From Paenibacillus pedocola (GTDB taxonomy: Bacteria; Bacillota; Bacilli; Paenibacillales; Paenibacillaceae), in the NCBI RefSeq assembly GCF_031599675.1, contig NZ_CP134223.1:558001-622000 (forward strand): a stretch of 64,000 nt of DNA, in the 5' to 3' direction. This document shows positions 9,109 through 17,291 of the stretch, one piece after another; the first letter of the stretch is position 1, and the number at the start of each line of letters is the position of its first letter. The position numbers and the translations under genes were made by a program. The notes below the pieces were generated by a model that did no database searches, was not told the origin of the DNA, and worked only from the letters and a program-made list of their open reading frames with translations.

Positions 9109-9864
9109 CTATTCTCCGGCGGGACTGTCTGCGGGGCGGCTTCCTCCGGACAGCTCAAGAATTTCGCTGCGCAGGCGGAGCATCTTCTGATCCAGCTCGT
9201 CTGCGGCACGCGCCGCTTCCTTCAGCTCCTCGGCCACATGCGGAGGCAGCTGCTTGTCGAATTTATAGTAGAGGATATGCTCCATACTGGCCCAGAAATC
9301 CATGGCGAGTGTGCGCAGCTGAATCTCTGCCTTCACCCAGCGGGTTCCATCAAGCAGTACGAGCGGGATGGCTATAATGACATGAAGACTCTGATAACCG
9401 TTCGGCTTAGGCTGGGCGATATAGTCTTTGATCTCCAGTACCCTGATATCCTCGCGGACACACAAATGATCTACCAGCCGGTAGATGTCCTTTACAAAGG
9501 CGCATACAATCCGCATGCCGGCGATATCATGAATGTGCAGCTCCATATTCTCCAGGGTGAACTCATGCCCTTTGCGTTCCATCTTTCTCAGGATGCTCTT
9601 GGGTTCTTTAATCCGTGACTTGATATGCTCGATCGGACAGTAGCCGTCACGTACCTGCCATTCCGTTTTGATCACATCAATTTTATTCTCAAGCTCATTC
9701 AAAGCATGGCGGTAAAGTGCCGGCAGGGTCTTGAAATCCTCAACCTGTCTGGCGAAATCCTCACTGTTCTGCCACGTCTGCAGATCCTTGACATGCACCT
9801 GCAGCTGATTCAGTGTAACTTGTGTACTATCGTCTTCTTTCACTGAGACTCTCCCGGGTTTCAT
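9109..9864 (-). CDS. relP: small alarmone synthetase, RelP/YwaC type
   Basis: This protein of up to 251 residues contains a RelA/SpoT-type (p)ppGpp synthetase domain and no hydrolase or ACT domain, so it is a small alarmone synthetase that transfers pyrophosphate from ATP to GDP/GTP in the cytosol. Diagnostic blocks are PIEHIKSRIKEPKSI, HIHDIAGMRIVCAFV, QPKPNGYQSLH and EIQLRTLAMDFWASMEH. The PIEH-KSR and PKPNGY patterns are closer to Bacillus YwaC (RelP/SAS2) than to YjbM (RelQ/SAS1), from memory of those sequences. The start could be ATG 9864 or, with a better-spaced GGGAGA site, GTG 9843; the N terminus is extended relative to YwaC. YwaC-type genes are usually induced by cell-envelope stress. 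The gene is monocistronic. Confidence 0.9.
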   Translation of the reverse strand: MKPGRVSVKEDDSTQVTLNQLQVHVKDLQTWQNSEDFARQVEDFKTLPALYRHALNELENKIDVIKTEWQVRDGYCPIEHIKSRIKEPKSILRKMERKGHEFTLENMELHIHDIAGMRIVCAFVKDIYRLVDHLCVREDIRVLEIKDYIAQPKPNGYQSLHVIIAIPLVLLDGTRWVKAEIQLRTLAMDFWASMEHILYYKFDKQLPPHVAEELKEAARAADELDQKMLRLRSEILELSGGSRPADSPAGE

Positions 9865-10048
9865 TATTTGTGACTACTCCAGTTTAACCGATTTTAGGCC
9901 CTGGAAGCAAAATAACATACGACATCCCATGCGGGTTGCCGAAAGAACCGGACGGATTAGCACTTGAAACAGCCCGCACCAAAAAAAGCGGAAACATTCT
10001 TTCCACATCGGCGTATTAGCACACATAAAGAATGATTATCCGGCGTAA

Positions 10049-10423
10049 TTATTTGTTCGTAGGTGATCCATCACCATATCCTTTGTCCTCATACCCTGTG
10101 TTTTCCAGTTTGGATAGCACACCCAGCTGCTCAATGGTTTGCTGCGTCTGAGCACTTCCAACGCGGTGAAGATACCTGTACAGCCTGATGGTTCCATCAT
10201 CAAACTGTTCGGCAGCGTCATCATGATCGGCGGATTTATAGGGCACGGCGGCGCGGCGGAAGGCATAATTATCTTCTTGTCGCAGATTCTGAAGCAGATC
10301 TTGTAGCACCGTCAGCTCGTCCTTGGACAACAGCACCTCAAATTCATTGGAGTCACCGGGTACATCCCGGATAATTCCGTGATTCACAGAAACGTAATAG
10401 CTTGTTTTGGGTTCATCCGGCAA
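10049..10423 (-). CDS. conserved hypothetical protein, acidic, 124 aa
   Basis: I do not recognise this gene's function. It begins at TTG (PDEPKTSYYVSVNHGIIRD) with a GAGGGAGGG ribosome binding site six bases upstream. It has a beta-rich N terminus, a leucine-rich helical centre (LLSKDELTVLQDLLQNLRQ) and a polar C-terminal tail. No membrane span, signal peptide or metal-binding motif is seen. Coding evidence is the open frame with a good ribosome binding site and soluble-protein composition. It is monocistronic and divergent from the zinc-ribbon gene that starts about 205 bp away. Confidence 0.7.
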   Translation of the reverse strand: MPDEPKTSYYVSVNHGIIRDVPGDSNEFEVLLSKDELTVLQDLLQNLRQEDNYAFRRAAVPYKSADHDDAAEQFDDGTIRLYRYLHRVGSAQTQQTIEQLGVLSKLENTGYEDKGYGDGSPTNK

Positions 10424-10628
10424 AGTGAATCCCTCCCTCTTTGTTTCGGTAAGGTTCGCGTGCGGGTTATGTTTACTAATTTACACAGAACGACAAATAA
10501 TGAATCTATTCGAGACTTTTGGTATGATAGAAGCACGTTTCCGGTAATGCGCGAAGCGGTAAGGGTTCATCTGATCTTTTTTGGCTAATTATCAGCCCTA
10601 TTCTCACTCTGGAGAAGGAGGAAATACC

Positions 10629-11414
10629 ATGAATATTCTGCAACGCATTAAAGACGGTGCCAGCCGGGTGAGTGAAAAAGCGCAAAGCTCGGTGGAAATA
10701 GGTAAGCTGAACGGGCATATTTCCGATATTGAACGCGAGATGGAACTTGAATTTATGAAAATGGGCAAGCTTTTCTATGACGGGTACCGTGCAAGGGATC
10801 TATCGGTGGCCGAAGGGAAAATGGTGGAGCTGTCTAAGCTCTGTCTAAAACACCAGGAGCAGATTGATGAACTGCGCTTCAAGATCGCTGAGCTCAAAAA
10901 TGAACGGCTGTGCGTATGCGGCAATGTGGTCGCGCTGGATGCGAATTTCTGTCCGAAATGCGGACATAGGCTCGAGGCCCCGGCTCCCAAAAAAGAAGCA
11001 CCGGCCGTAACGATCCGTACGATTCATGATGATGAGGAAGATCAATATTATGGTGAAGACGAACTGACCGAGGAAGAAAAGGAATTAGCGCTGAGAACAG
11101 AGCAGCGGACCGAACACCGGGCCGTGTACACCGAAGTGCTGCATGACGACGAGGAGCTTGAGGCGGGGGGGTATGCCGGCCAGACCCATGACAGTGAGCG
11201 GGGCCGCCGGGAAGCTGACGAGCTGGAGCGGGAGCGGGAAAGACAGCTTGAGCTGGACCGCCGCATCCGGGATTGGAAGGCCGGGGAGCACTCGGAGGAA
11301 GCAGCGGCAGTCAGCGAAGGAACCGTCCGGGATATCGTCAAATGCCAAATTTGCCGGGCAGACTTACCTAAAGGCTCGATGTGGTGCCCGCGCTGCGGTT
11401 CCGAACAAATTTAG
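10629..11414 (+). CDS. zinc-ribbon protein with coiled coil
   Basis: This 261-residue protein begins with a helical N terminus (about 1-95) that looks coiled-coil. The first zinc-ribbon, CVCGNVVALDANFCPKCG, lies near residue 100 and a second, CQICRADLPKGSMWCPRCG, at the C terminus. Between them is a very acidic, low-complexity segment rich in Glu, Asp and Arg (about 130-230). Two Cys-pair ribbons flanking a charged linker suggest a structural or nucleic-acid/protein-binding role, but no enzymatic motif exists. The start is ATG 10629 behind GGAGAAGGAGG; an in-frame upstream start at 10581 lacks such a site. The TrmB-family gene follows on the same strand after about 58 bp. Confidence 0.8.
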   Translation: MNILQRIKDGASRVSEKAQSSVEIGKLNGHISDIEREMELEFMKMGKLFYDGYRARDLSVAEGKMVELSKLCLKHQEQIDELRFKIAELKNERLCVCGNVVALDANFCPKCGHRLEAPAPKKEAPAVTIRTIHDDEEDQYYGEDELTEEEKELALRTEQRTEHRAVYTEVLHDDEELEAGGYAGQTHDSERGRREADELERERERQLELDRRIRDWKAGEHSEEAAAVSEGTVRDIVKCQICRADLPKGSMWCPRCGSEQI

Positions 11415-11472
11415 CAACAGAATACTTAGATTCACCGACTAAAGCTTGTAGCGTATTAGGAGGACAACATAG

Positions 11473-12297
11473 ATGGAACAGTTGCTGCTGCATCTGCGCA
11501 ATTTGGGATTCACGGAAATGGAATCCAAAATTATGGTCGAGCTGGCTACCAAAGGCGAGGCTTCGGGCTACGAAGTGGCAAAGCAGCTAGGAGTATCAAG
11601 ATCGAATGTCTACGCGGCGCTTCAGCGTCTGACGCAGCAAGGATATGTAAGATGCGGAGAAGGAGAGCCTGCACGTTACAGCGTGCTGGATCCGGAAGAG
11701 CTGGCGACCATGATCTCCGGCCGGGTACAGGCTTCACTGGCCTATATGGAGAGTGAAATGCCGCGAGGCGGTCCGGTCAGCCCTTCGTTCTATAATATTG
11801 AGGGCGACCGTAACATGCTGGGGGCGCTGATCCGCCAGCTGAATTTGGCCGAGAAGGAAATTGTGGTGGATGTGTGGCGGGAGGAGGCTTCCCTGTTGCG
11901 TAATGAATTGGAACAGGCAGAGCTGCGTGGAGTGAAGCTGCTGTGGGCCTTTGACGGCGGCAATGCGGCCCCGGCCCCTTATCCGGTCTGGCCGCCACTG
12001 GGCGGGAAGCCGCGCAGAGGCGGAGGGCGGAAATTCTCGTTCGTCATTGACCGGAGCTGGTGCATGCTGGGCATGCGTTATGAGGACGGTACGGCCCAGG
12101 CGGTAGTGACCGAGCATGAGGTGCTGATTGAGCTGCTCCTGAACCACTTTTCACAGGAAATGGTGCTGTTCGAGCTGGAGGAAGATATGGGACCTGAGCT
12201 GACAAAACGCTATGGTGAACGTTACAGCCGCATTTACAGCAAATATGTGATGCATGATAAGGATACGGATGAGCCCGGGAAGGATCAAGCAGAGTAG
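11473..12297 (+). CDS. TrmB-family transcriptional regulator
   Basis: The first 80 residues form a winged helix-turn-helix of the TrmB type: LGFTEMESKIMVELATKGEA, then SGYEVAKQLGVSRSNVYAAL as the recognition region, and YVRCGEGEPARYSVLDPEEL as the wing. The C-terminal part (about 110-250) resembles the PLD-like sugar/effector-binding domain of TrmB proteins (KEIVVDVWREEASLL, ELRGVKLLWAF). TrmB proteins regulate sugar or other metabolic genes; the effector here is unknown. The start ATG is preceded by AGGAGG. The gene is followed closely by two small genes including xpt, so this regulator may sit in the same operon. Confidence 0.85.
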   Translation: MEQLLLHLRNLGFTEMESKIMVELATKGEASGYEVAKQLGVSRSNVYAALQRLTQQGYVRCGEGEPARYSVLDPEELATMISGRVQASLAYMESEMPRGGPVSPSFYNIEGDRNMLGALIRQLNLAEKEIVVDVWREEASLLRNELEQAELRGVKLLWAFDGGNAAPAPYPVWPPLGGKPRRGGGRKFSFVIDRSWCMLGMRYEDGTAQAVVTEHEVLIELLLNHFSQEMVLFELEEDMGPELTKRYGERYSRIYSKYVMHDKDTDEPGKDQAE

Positions 12298-12339
12298 CTC
12301 CGGGCGGCGCAGCCGACACTAAACGGGGAGGTGAAAAGC

Positions 12340-12645
12340 GTGGAATGTATTGTTCATTTTGATGTGCAGCATCCCGAAGGCTCCAAGTCACTGCGGGGTC
12401 TGCTGTTTCTGGAGGAAGGTCAAACCCCGGGGGAAAAAGAGCTGATCGACATGTTCAAGGACATGAAATTCGATGTGCGTCTGGAAGACCGTGAGAAGCT
12501 GATCTTCAAGCCGGTGAATCCGGCCGAGAAGTATTCGGAAATCCGGATCACAGGCTATGACGGGGGCAAGACAGGCAGCAAAGAGGATCATGACCTGAAG
12601 TCTATCGTTGGTAATCTGCTTCCGCAGAAGCCGACCGGACTGTAG
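12340..12645 (+). CDS. hypothetical protein, 101 aa
   Basis: This is an unrecognised small soluble protein ([17 protein letters not shown] near the start, ending LLPQKPTGL). GTG 12340 is the preferred start because GGGGAGGTG lies seven bases upstream; GTG 12331 overlaps that site. The pattern of alternating hydrophobic residues suggests a small alpha/beta fold, but no motif is recognised. It lies between the TrmB regulator and xpt with short gaps on the same strand, so it is probably co-transcribed with them. Confidence 0.65.
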   Translation: MECIVHFDVQHPEGSKSLRGLLFLEEGQTPGEKELIDMFKDMKFDVRLEDREKLIFKPVNPAEKYSEIRITGYDGGKTGSKEDHDLKSIVGNLLPQKPTGL

Positions 12646-12697
12646 AAGAAGGGACGCCAGGGTCCATTTGAATCGGAGGAGAAAAGAGGGAGCACGA

Positions 12698-13291
12698 ATG
12701 GAATTGTTGAGACAGAAGGTCATTAATGAAGGTATTGTTCTCGGTCAAGGTGTGCTCAAGGTGGATTCTTTTCTGAATCACCAGATGGACCCTTTTCTGA
12801 TGCGTGAGGTCGGCCGCGAATTTACCCGCCGCTTTGCCGGAGAAGAAGTGACCAAGGTGCTGACTATTGAATCCTCAGGGATTGCACCCGGGATTATGAC
12901 GGCGCTGGAGCTCGAGGTTCCGCTGATTTTTGCCCGCAAGCAGAAGTCGCTGACTCTGACGGAGGATATTTACGTGGAGACCGTCTATTCTTTTACGAAA
13001 AAAGAAAGCAATGATATTACCGTTTCCAAAAAGTTTATCGCCCCCGGCGAACGTGTGCTGATTGTCGATGACTTCCTTGCAAACGGGGAAGCAGCCTTCG
13101 GGCTGGCCCGGATTGTTGAGCAGGCAGGCGGCACCGTCATCGGCATTGGCATCGTGATCGAAAAAGCCTTCCAGCCAGGTAACCGGCTGCTGAAGGAAGC
13201 GGGCTACCGTGTAGAGTCGCTGGTGCGCATCGCTTCGCTGGAGGATGGGCGTATTTCGTTTGTGGAGGAAGAGGGAGATCAAGCGGGCTGA
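12698..13291 (+). CDS. xpt: xanthine phosphoribosyltransferase
   Basis: This 197-residue cytoplasmic enzyme joins xanthine with PRPP to make XMP in purine salvage. The type I PRTase PRPP-binding motif [13 protein letters not shown] is at about residues 121-133, and the N-terminal [30 protein letters not shown] block and IESSGIAPG segment are typical of Bacillus Xpt. The length matches the family. ATG 12698 has purine-rich AGGAGG sequence upstream. In Bacillus subtilis xpt is led by a guanine riboswitch and followed by pbuX; here it is the last gene of a TrmB-containing cluster, with neither a visible purine riboswitch nor pbuX. A perfect 22-bp terminator follows. Confidence 0.95.
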   Translation: MELLRQKVINEGIVLGQGVLKVDSFLNHQMDPFLMREVGREFTRRFAGEEVTKVLTIESSGIAPGIMTALELEVPLIFARKQKSLTLTEDIYVETVYSFTKKESNDITVSKKFIAPGERVLIVDDFLANGEAAFGLARIVEQAGGTVIGIGIVIEKAFQPGNRLLKEAGYRVESLVRIASLEDGRISFVEEEGDQAG

Positions 13292-13348
13292 GTACTTATA
13301 CGGCCCGGGAAGCCCTCTAATCTAAAAAGTGTACACATATTAGTTAAA

Positions 13349-13407
13349 AGCCCAAGGAGGGAACACCAGCCGTTGCTGGTGTTCCCTCCTTGGGCTTATT
13401 TATTTAT
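13349..13407 (+). terminator. very strong intrinsic terminator after xpt
   Basis: A perfect 22-bp stem (13349-13370 with 13375-13396) has a CGTT loop and is followed by a T-rich TATTTATTTATTTA tail. It ends the TrmB-xpt cluster. Confidence 0.9.
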
Positions 13408-13508
13408 TTATCTGGTGCGGCTGCGGATGCGGGCGTATGACACTGCTCCATTAAGGACCTGCACAAATTTGTATCGCCTTTGCGGCTGTCTTGGAACGGC
13501 ATGAATGT

Positions 13509-13700
13509 CTATTGCACTTTATGCAGCAGAATACGCCATGTCCGGGCTGGAAATTGAAATCTATTGCATTTCATGCATTAGAATCAGGAGAATCGCAGTC
13601 AAAAGTAGATGTTATGGCAAATCTACTGTACAACCTGCAATAGAATGTCCTTTAAGCTGCTGTATTGCTGCTTGTGATTGTACTAAGTGCAGCAGATTCC
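13509..13700. repeat. four degenerate copies of an intergenic repeat
   Basis: Related 24-base cores start near 13509, 13561, 13623 and 13676 (CTATTGCACTTTATGCAGCA, CTATTGCATTTCATGCATTA and two more diverged copies), spaced 52, 62 and 53 bp apart. The sequence between xpt and the lipid kinase (about 13410-13740) holds no gene that I would accept. Confidence 0.5.
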
Positions 13701-13741
13701 AATGGAGAATGTCTTCCTCCATGAGGTGGCCATAGATGGAA

Positions 13742-14695
13742 TCAGCCGCTCGCCTGGCAGGAGCCGGCTTCAGCGGCTCCGTCCTGCGCCGCGGCGGCCA
13801 GCGGCGTCAGCACGCGCAGCGCGCCCGGCTCGCAGCGCACCGCCAGCGGCGCCGTGCCCAGCGGCTCGCCGTCGCCGATGGCGTGGCGGGGCTGCGCGAA
13901 GTGGACGGCTACGCTGCGTCCGCGCAGCATGGACACGAAGGGCAGCGCCACATGCGTGCCCTTCAGCAGTGTCGGGAACAGCCGCAGCACCTGCCCGCGG
14001 CTGCACCCGTGGACGACGCAGACGTCGAGCAGGCCGTCACCGGCCTCCGCCTGCGGGCAGATCAGCAGCCCGCCGCCGTAGCTTGGCAGGTTGCAGACCG
14101 AGACGAGCCAGGCTTGCTCGAAGGCCTGCTCTTTGCCGTCCAGGGTCACGCTGACGCGGCAGGGCTTGAAGGTCAGCAGCGTATGCAGGATGCCGATGAT
14201 ATAGGCCAGCTGCCCTGCGCCGATGGCATTGCACAGCCGCTTGTAGCGGCTGTTGTTCACGTTCACGGCCACCTGGGCATCGAAGCCGCTGGCGACAGCA
14301 GTCAGGGTCAGCCCGCCGCTGCCGCTGAGCAGATCCGCTTCCAGGCAGCGGTCCTGCAGCGCGGCGTCCAGCGCGGCTTCGGCCGTCAGCGGAAGGCCGA
14401 AGCCGCGGGCCGTGTCGTTGCCCGAGCCGGCGGGGATGACCGCCAGCGGGACGCCTCTGCGCCGCAGCGCACCGAGTACGCTGTGGATCGTACCGTCGCC
14501 GCCGATAACGATCGCGGCGCGCCAGTCCTCGCGGCGGGCCAGGGCATGAAGCACCTGCGCCTCAGCCTGTTCGGGGCTCCGGGTGAAGAGAGCCTCATGA
14601 GCGATACCGCGCGACTTCAGCAGGCCCTCCACCGTCTCCCAGGTCCGCTGTCCCGCACCGCCGCCGGAAGCGGGATTTATGATCAATAAATACAT
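13742..14695 (-). CDS. diacylglycerol kinase family lipid kinase
   Basis: This 317-residue protein has the DAGK catalytic fold: N-terminal YLLIINPASGGGAGQRTW, then the ATP-binding GGDGTIHSVLG (about residue 83), PAGSGNDTARGFGLP, and a C-terminal domain with IGDGEPLG. The family phosphorylates diacylglycerol or related lipids at the membrane; Bacillus members include DgkB and the YtlR/BmrU paralogues, and a housekeeping role cannot be assigned. ATG 14695 has GGAGG upstream; a longer frame to 14800 has no support. The gene is strikingly GC-rich (codons such as GCG, CGC and GGC dominate), unlike its neighbours. Confidence 0.88.
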   Translation of the reverse strand: MYLLIINPASGGGAGQRTWETVEGLLKSRGIAHEALFTRSPEQAEAQVLHALARREDWRAAIVIGGDGTIHSVLGALRRRGVPLAVIPAGSGNDTARGFGLPLTAEAALDAALQDRCLEADLLSGSGGLTLTAVASGFDAQVAVNVNNSRYKRLCNAIGAGQLAYIIGILHTLLTFKPCRVSVTLDGKEQAFEQAWLVSVCNLPSYGGGLLICPQAEAGDGLLDVCVVHGCSRGQVLRLFPTLLKGTHVALPFVSMLRGRSVAVHFAQPRHAIGDGEPLGTAPLAVRCEPGALRVLTPLAAAAQDGAAEAGSCQASG

Positions 14696-14800
14696 GGATG
14701 TTCCTCCAGCCTGTAGATTCCTGTATGTCCTGATTCCATTGTACGGAGTAGACAGGCAAAAGGGAATCTCAAAAACCTGGATCTCCGCAGGTGTGCGCAA

Positions 14801-15139
14801 TCACAGGTGGCGGAGCTGGCTTTCTGCCAGATCTCCCGCCCAGGGAAGCTTATACCATCTTCCGCCCAGGGTGTGATAAATCATGAGCAGCCAGATGGCG
14901 AAGCTGCATAACGAGAGAATGGCTCCGATCAGCGCACCGAGCAGGGGGATGAATCCGCTCATCACATGAACGATCATCAGCAGGCCGAACGTTATCAGCG
15001 ACTGCAGCGCATGAAAGAGCACGAAGCGGCTGCGTTTCTCCAGAGCAAGAAACACAATTCCGCCGATAAAAGGAAAGAAGTAGCATACGCAGGCGGCAAT
15101 ATTCTCGGGCAGTCCTGTGGAAGATTTGAATGGGGACAA
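14801..15139 (-). CDS. DUF4870-type small membrane protein
   Basis: The protein is about 112 residues. It begins LSPFKSSTGLPENIAACVCY and contains three hydrophobic segments (FFPFIGGIVFLALE, FGLLMIVHVMSGFIPLLGAL and LCSFAIWLLMIYHTLGG). The PFIGGI...LE...R.VLFHALQSL pattern is typical of the DUF4870 (Tic20-like) family, whose function is unknown. TTG 15139 has AAGGAG nine bases upstream; GTG 15148 sits directly on that site and is less likely. The gene is upstream of the lipid kinase on the same strand, about 105 bp away, and may be co-transcribed with it. Confidence 0.75.
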   Translation of the reverse strand: MSPFKSSTGLPENIAACVCYFFPFIGGIVFLALEKRSRFVLFHALQSLITFGLLMIVHVMSGFIPLLGALIGAILSLCSFAIWLLMIYHTLGGRWYKLPWAGDLAESQLRHL

Positions 15140-15253
15140 AGCGCTCACTCTCCTTGTACTTGGAGAAGAAGGGGGAAGCCTGGCTATAAACATCGTTAGC
15201 CAGATCCTTGCTCCTTCTTCACTATATAGATTAAACCTGGGAAATAAGGATTA

Positions 15254-15461
15254 AGGGGGAGTGGCGAAAGAGAAGTTTGGAACTGTAGGAGCGATAGCGA
15301 CCGCCTAAAAGCTTTCCTTGGAAAGCTTGCTTCGGAAGCATAAGCAGTCTACAGATTTCTACTACGAGCAGTGGGGATAATCAAGAAATCTGTAGACAAC
15401 AGCAGCCGGAAGTCCAAACATTCTCTGTAGTCACGGCCTATCCCGAAATAGGAAATCACAA
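15254..15461. repeat. dispersed hairpin-bearing intergenic repeat, copy 1
   Basis: It shares most of its length with 52043-52213: TTTGGAACTG near the start, GGAGCGATAGCGACCGCC, a perfect 14-bp inverted repeat (15347-15360 with 15384-15397), and a highly conserved tail with CCGGAAGTCCAAACATTCTC and TGTAGTCACGG. Compared with copy 2 it carries an extra hairpin-forming insertion (about 15306-15346). No coding potential is seen. Confidence 0.85.
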
Positions 15462-15514
15462 GTTGAATCTATATAGGAGCCTATGATTTGCCAGTACAAA
15501 GTATGTAACCGGTT

Positions 15515-16534
15515 TTAGAGTTTCATTGCCGGAATGACATACTGCTCAATCAGTCTGCGCGGATTCTTCCACCGGTTTACTGCACTTTCTGCGGTGAAAA
15601 TGACGGCGGCATTCAGGTCCGGCAGCAGCCAGATTTGCTGGCCCCCGTGGCCGTGGGCGAGACGGTAGGCTTCACCGCTCATGCGTCCGTTCCAGAACTG
15701 ATAGCCGTAATCACCGTAAGCCGGATAGCCGGCCGTCTGTGCCGTGAAGGCCGCTTCCAGCCAATTCTGCGGGATGATCTGCTGTCCTCCGTGCTTGCCG
15801 CCGTCCAGCAGGCAGATAGAGACTTTGGCGAGATCACGTGAGGTGAGATATAGTCCGATATGTCCCATGCTGTGGCCCTCCGGGCTGGGCAGCCATGCGG
15901 TATGGGTGATGTCCAGCGGCTCAAACAGATGCTGCCTGGCATAGGTGAATGCATCCTGTCCGGTGAATTCGCTGAGCATGACAGAGAGGAGATGGGAATC
16001 GCTGCTGCGGTATTGGAAACAGCCGATATTTTCGGCATCTATGGGTAAACTTAGAATATAGGACACCCAGCGGCGGCTGCGCTGCAGATTCCGGACAAGC
16101 GGCTCACCAAGCTTATTGCCTGTAATCCAGCGGAAGCCCGAGGTCATGGTCAGCAGATGGTGCAGTGTTAGCTGTTCAAGCTGCGGGGAAGGGGGAGCCG
16201 CAAGATATTTACGCAGGGTATCCCGCACAGAGACATCCGTTCCCGGTATGTCACCTCTGCCGATGGCTATGCCGGTGAGCAGGGAGAGGAAACTTTTGGT
16301 GGCGGAGCGCAGATCATTCAGCATTCCCGCATGATGATTTCCGTAATACCGTTCAAATATCAGTTTCCCGTGGCGTACGACAAGCATACTATGCATTTTA
16401 GGATACGCTTTGGTGATTTCCTTGTGAGCCTGCTCCAGCTGCCTGCTGCCGGTCCCGGTATCCTCCGGGTCAGTCTGCGGTACTGGGGGTGCTGCGCTAT
16501 AAGGCGTGCTTAACAGGGATAGCCGGTTGTCCAT
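15515..16534 (-). CDS. serine hydrolase, class C beta-lactamase fold
   Basis: This 339-residue protein has the SxxK motif SATK (Ser77 nucleophile, Lys80 base). It also has a YRSSDSH segment in the place of the Tyr-x-Asn motif, where Ser replaces the usual Asn, and HGHGGQ near the C terminus in place of the KTG triad. This pattern fits the large 'beta-lactamase-related' serine hydrolase family, which includes esterases and D-aminopeptidases, rather than a true resistance enzyme. There is no clear signal peptide, so it probably acts in the cytosol. ATG is preceded by AGGAAGGGG. It is monocistronic. Confidence 0.85.
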   Translation of the reverse strand: MDNRLSLLSTPYSAAPPVPQTDPEDTGTGSRQLEQAHKEITKAYPKMHSMLVVRHGKLIFERYYGNHHAGMLNDLRSATKSFLSLLTGIAIGRGDIPGTDVSVRDTLRKYLAAPPSPQLEQLTLHHLLTMTSGFRWITGNKLGEPLVRNLQRSRRWVSYILSLPIDAENIGCFQYRSSDSHLLSVMLSEFTGQDAFTYARQHLFEPLDITHTAWLPSPEGHSMGHIGLYLTSRDLAKVSICLLDGGKHGGQQIIPQNWLEAAFTAQTAGYPAYGDYGYQFWNGRMSGEAYRLAHGHGGQQIWLLPDLNAAVIFTAESAVNRWKNPRRLIEQYVIPAMKL

Positions 16535-16678
16535 AACGTTCCCCTTCCTGCGTTAGTGTCTATTTAAAGGATTTTGGATGTGCAGATAGTGTATTTTAAC
16601 CATAAGTTTGCCCTCTCTCCTGCTGTGGAAGACATAAATTTTTTAAAAATTCCATACGCATATTTTACAAGGAAAGGT

Positions 16679-16708
16679 GGAACTTGGCCTTGAATATGAT
16701 ACAATATA
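16679..16708 (+). promoter_or_regulatory. extended -10 promoter of a long leader
   Basis: TG-A-TACAAT forms an extended -10 at about 16698-16706, with a weak TGGAAC -35 sixteen bases upstream. A transcript from about 16712 would have around 280 nt before the 62-aa gene at 16991. Confidence 0.45.
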
Positions 16709-16739
16709 ACGATAAGGCCCGAAAGGAGTGATTCAGCTA

Positions 16740-16856
16740 GTGGCTCTTCGGGTAAGTAAAGTGTCAAGATGTCCTGCCTCAAGGCGTCTTACTCTCAGCC
16801 CAAATCACGACGAACCTGCTTCACCGGCAAGGCGGACCTCCAGAACTCTGGAATGA
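16740..16856 (+). CDS. possible 38-aa leader peptide
   Basis: A GTG start at 16740 has GAAAGGAG eleven bases upstream and opens 38 codons (VALRVSKVSRCPASRRLTLS and on, ending SRTLE). It is Arg- and Ser-rich. It lies in the long leader before the 62-aa gene, and a more upstream GTG at 16728 overlaps the ribosome binding site. It may be a regulatory upstream ORF or chance. Confidence 0.3.
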   Translation: MALRVSKVSRCPASRRLTLSPNHDEPASPARRTSRTLE

Positions 16857-16990
16857 TAGTCTAGGCGGATAATGCAAGCCACGTATGTGTTGCGGTATCT
16901 GAACTTGCATTTCGAGGTTACGGCGGACTTTTCATCATGCATTCTCTACAACGGAGCATTCATTTTCAATGTTTTGGGAGGGAACTGATC

Positions 16991-17179
16991 ATGGCAAGTA
17001 AAGGTCATAACGAAGTCAAGGAAAGTCTACGGGAAATGACACGCATTTTCCGGCCCAAAGATCCCAAGAAATTTGTAAAGGAGTACGTCCGGAAGTATCG
17101 GATCACGGGAGGCTACGAAGAAGAGCTGACCATGGTCGTGGAGCATGAGCTGGGAAGAATCAACTCATCCGTCTCCTAA
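16991..17179 (+). CDS. small basic hypothetical protein, 62 aa
   Basis: Not recognised. The protein begins MASKGHNEVKESLREMTR, is rich in Lys, Arg and Glu, and looks helical and soluble with no cysteine. ATG has GGGAGGGAAC nearby, a good site. It is preceded by a leader of about 280 nt from a likely extended -10 promoter and followed by a terminator, so it is an independent small transcription unit. The long leader hints at post-transcriptional control. Confidence 0.65.
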   Translation: MASKGHNEVKESLREMTRIFRPKDPKKFVKEYVRKYRITGGYEEELTMVVEHELGRINSSVS

Positions 17180-17246
17180 TACACACAGGATAGTGTTCTG
17201 ATTTTGACGGCAGTAAAGTTGTAATTACATCCATGAGGATTCTCAT

Positions 17247-17291
17247 AAACCGTACCCGGGTGAAACGCTGCCTCTGGATGCGGTTTTTTTT
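17247..17291 (+). terminator. intrinsic terminator after the 62-aa gene
   Basis: An AACCG...CGGTT stem of about 12 bp with one mismatch and wobbles is followed by seven or eight T. Confidence 0.7.

Noticed and set aside
12646..12697. Guanine riboswitch before xpt
   Set aside because: Only about 50 bp separate the genes and none of the conserved core or paired loops of purine riboswitches is visible there.
13505..13735. 76-codon plus-strand frame with many Cys
   Set aside because: It overlaps degenerate intergenic repeats and lacks a ribosome binding site.
13736..14689. 317-codon open frame on the plus strand over the lipid kinase
   Set aside because: The high GC content of the region produces long open frames in several frames. 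The minus-strand frame has the DAGK motifs and a good start.
16564..16782. 72-codon minus-strand frame
   Set aside because: No ribosome binding site or family features; it runs across the promoter and leader of the 62-aa gene.
16712..16990. Known structured RNA (6S, SRP RNA, tmRNA, RNase P, c-di-GMP or T-box) in the long leader
   Set aside because: None of the conserved sequence blocks of these RNAs could be recognised.
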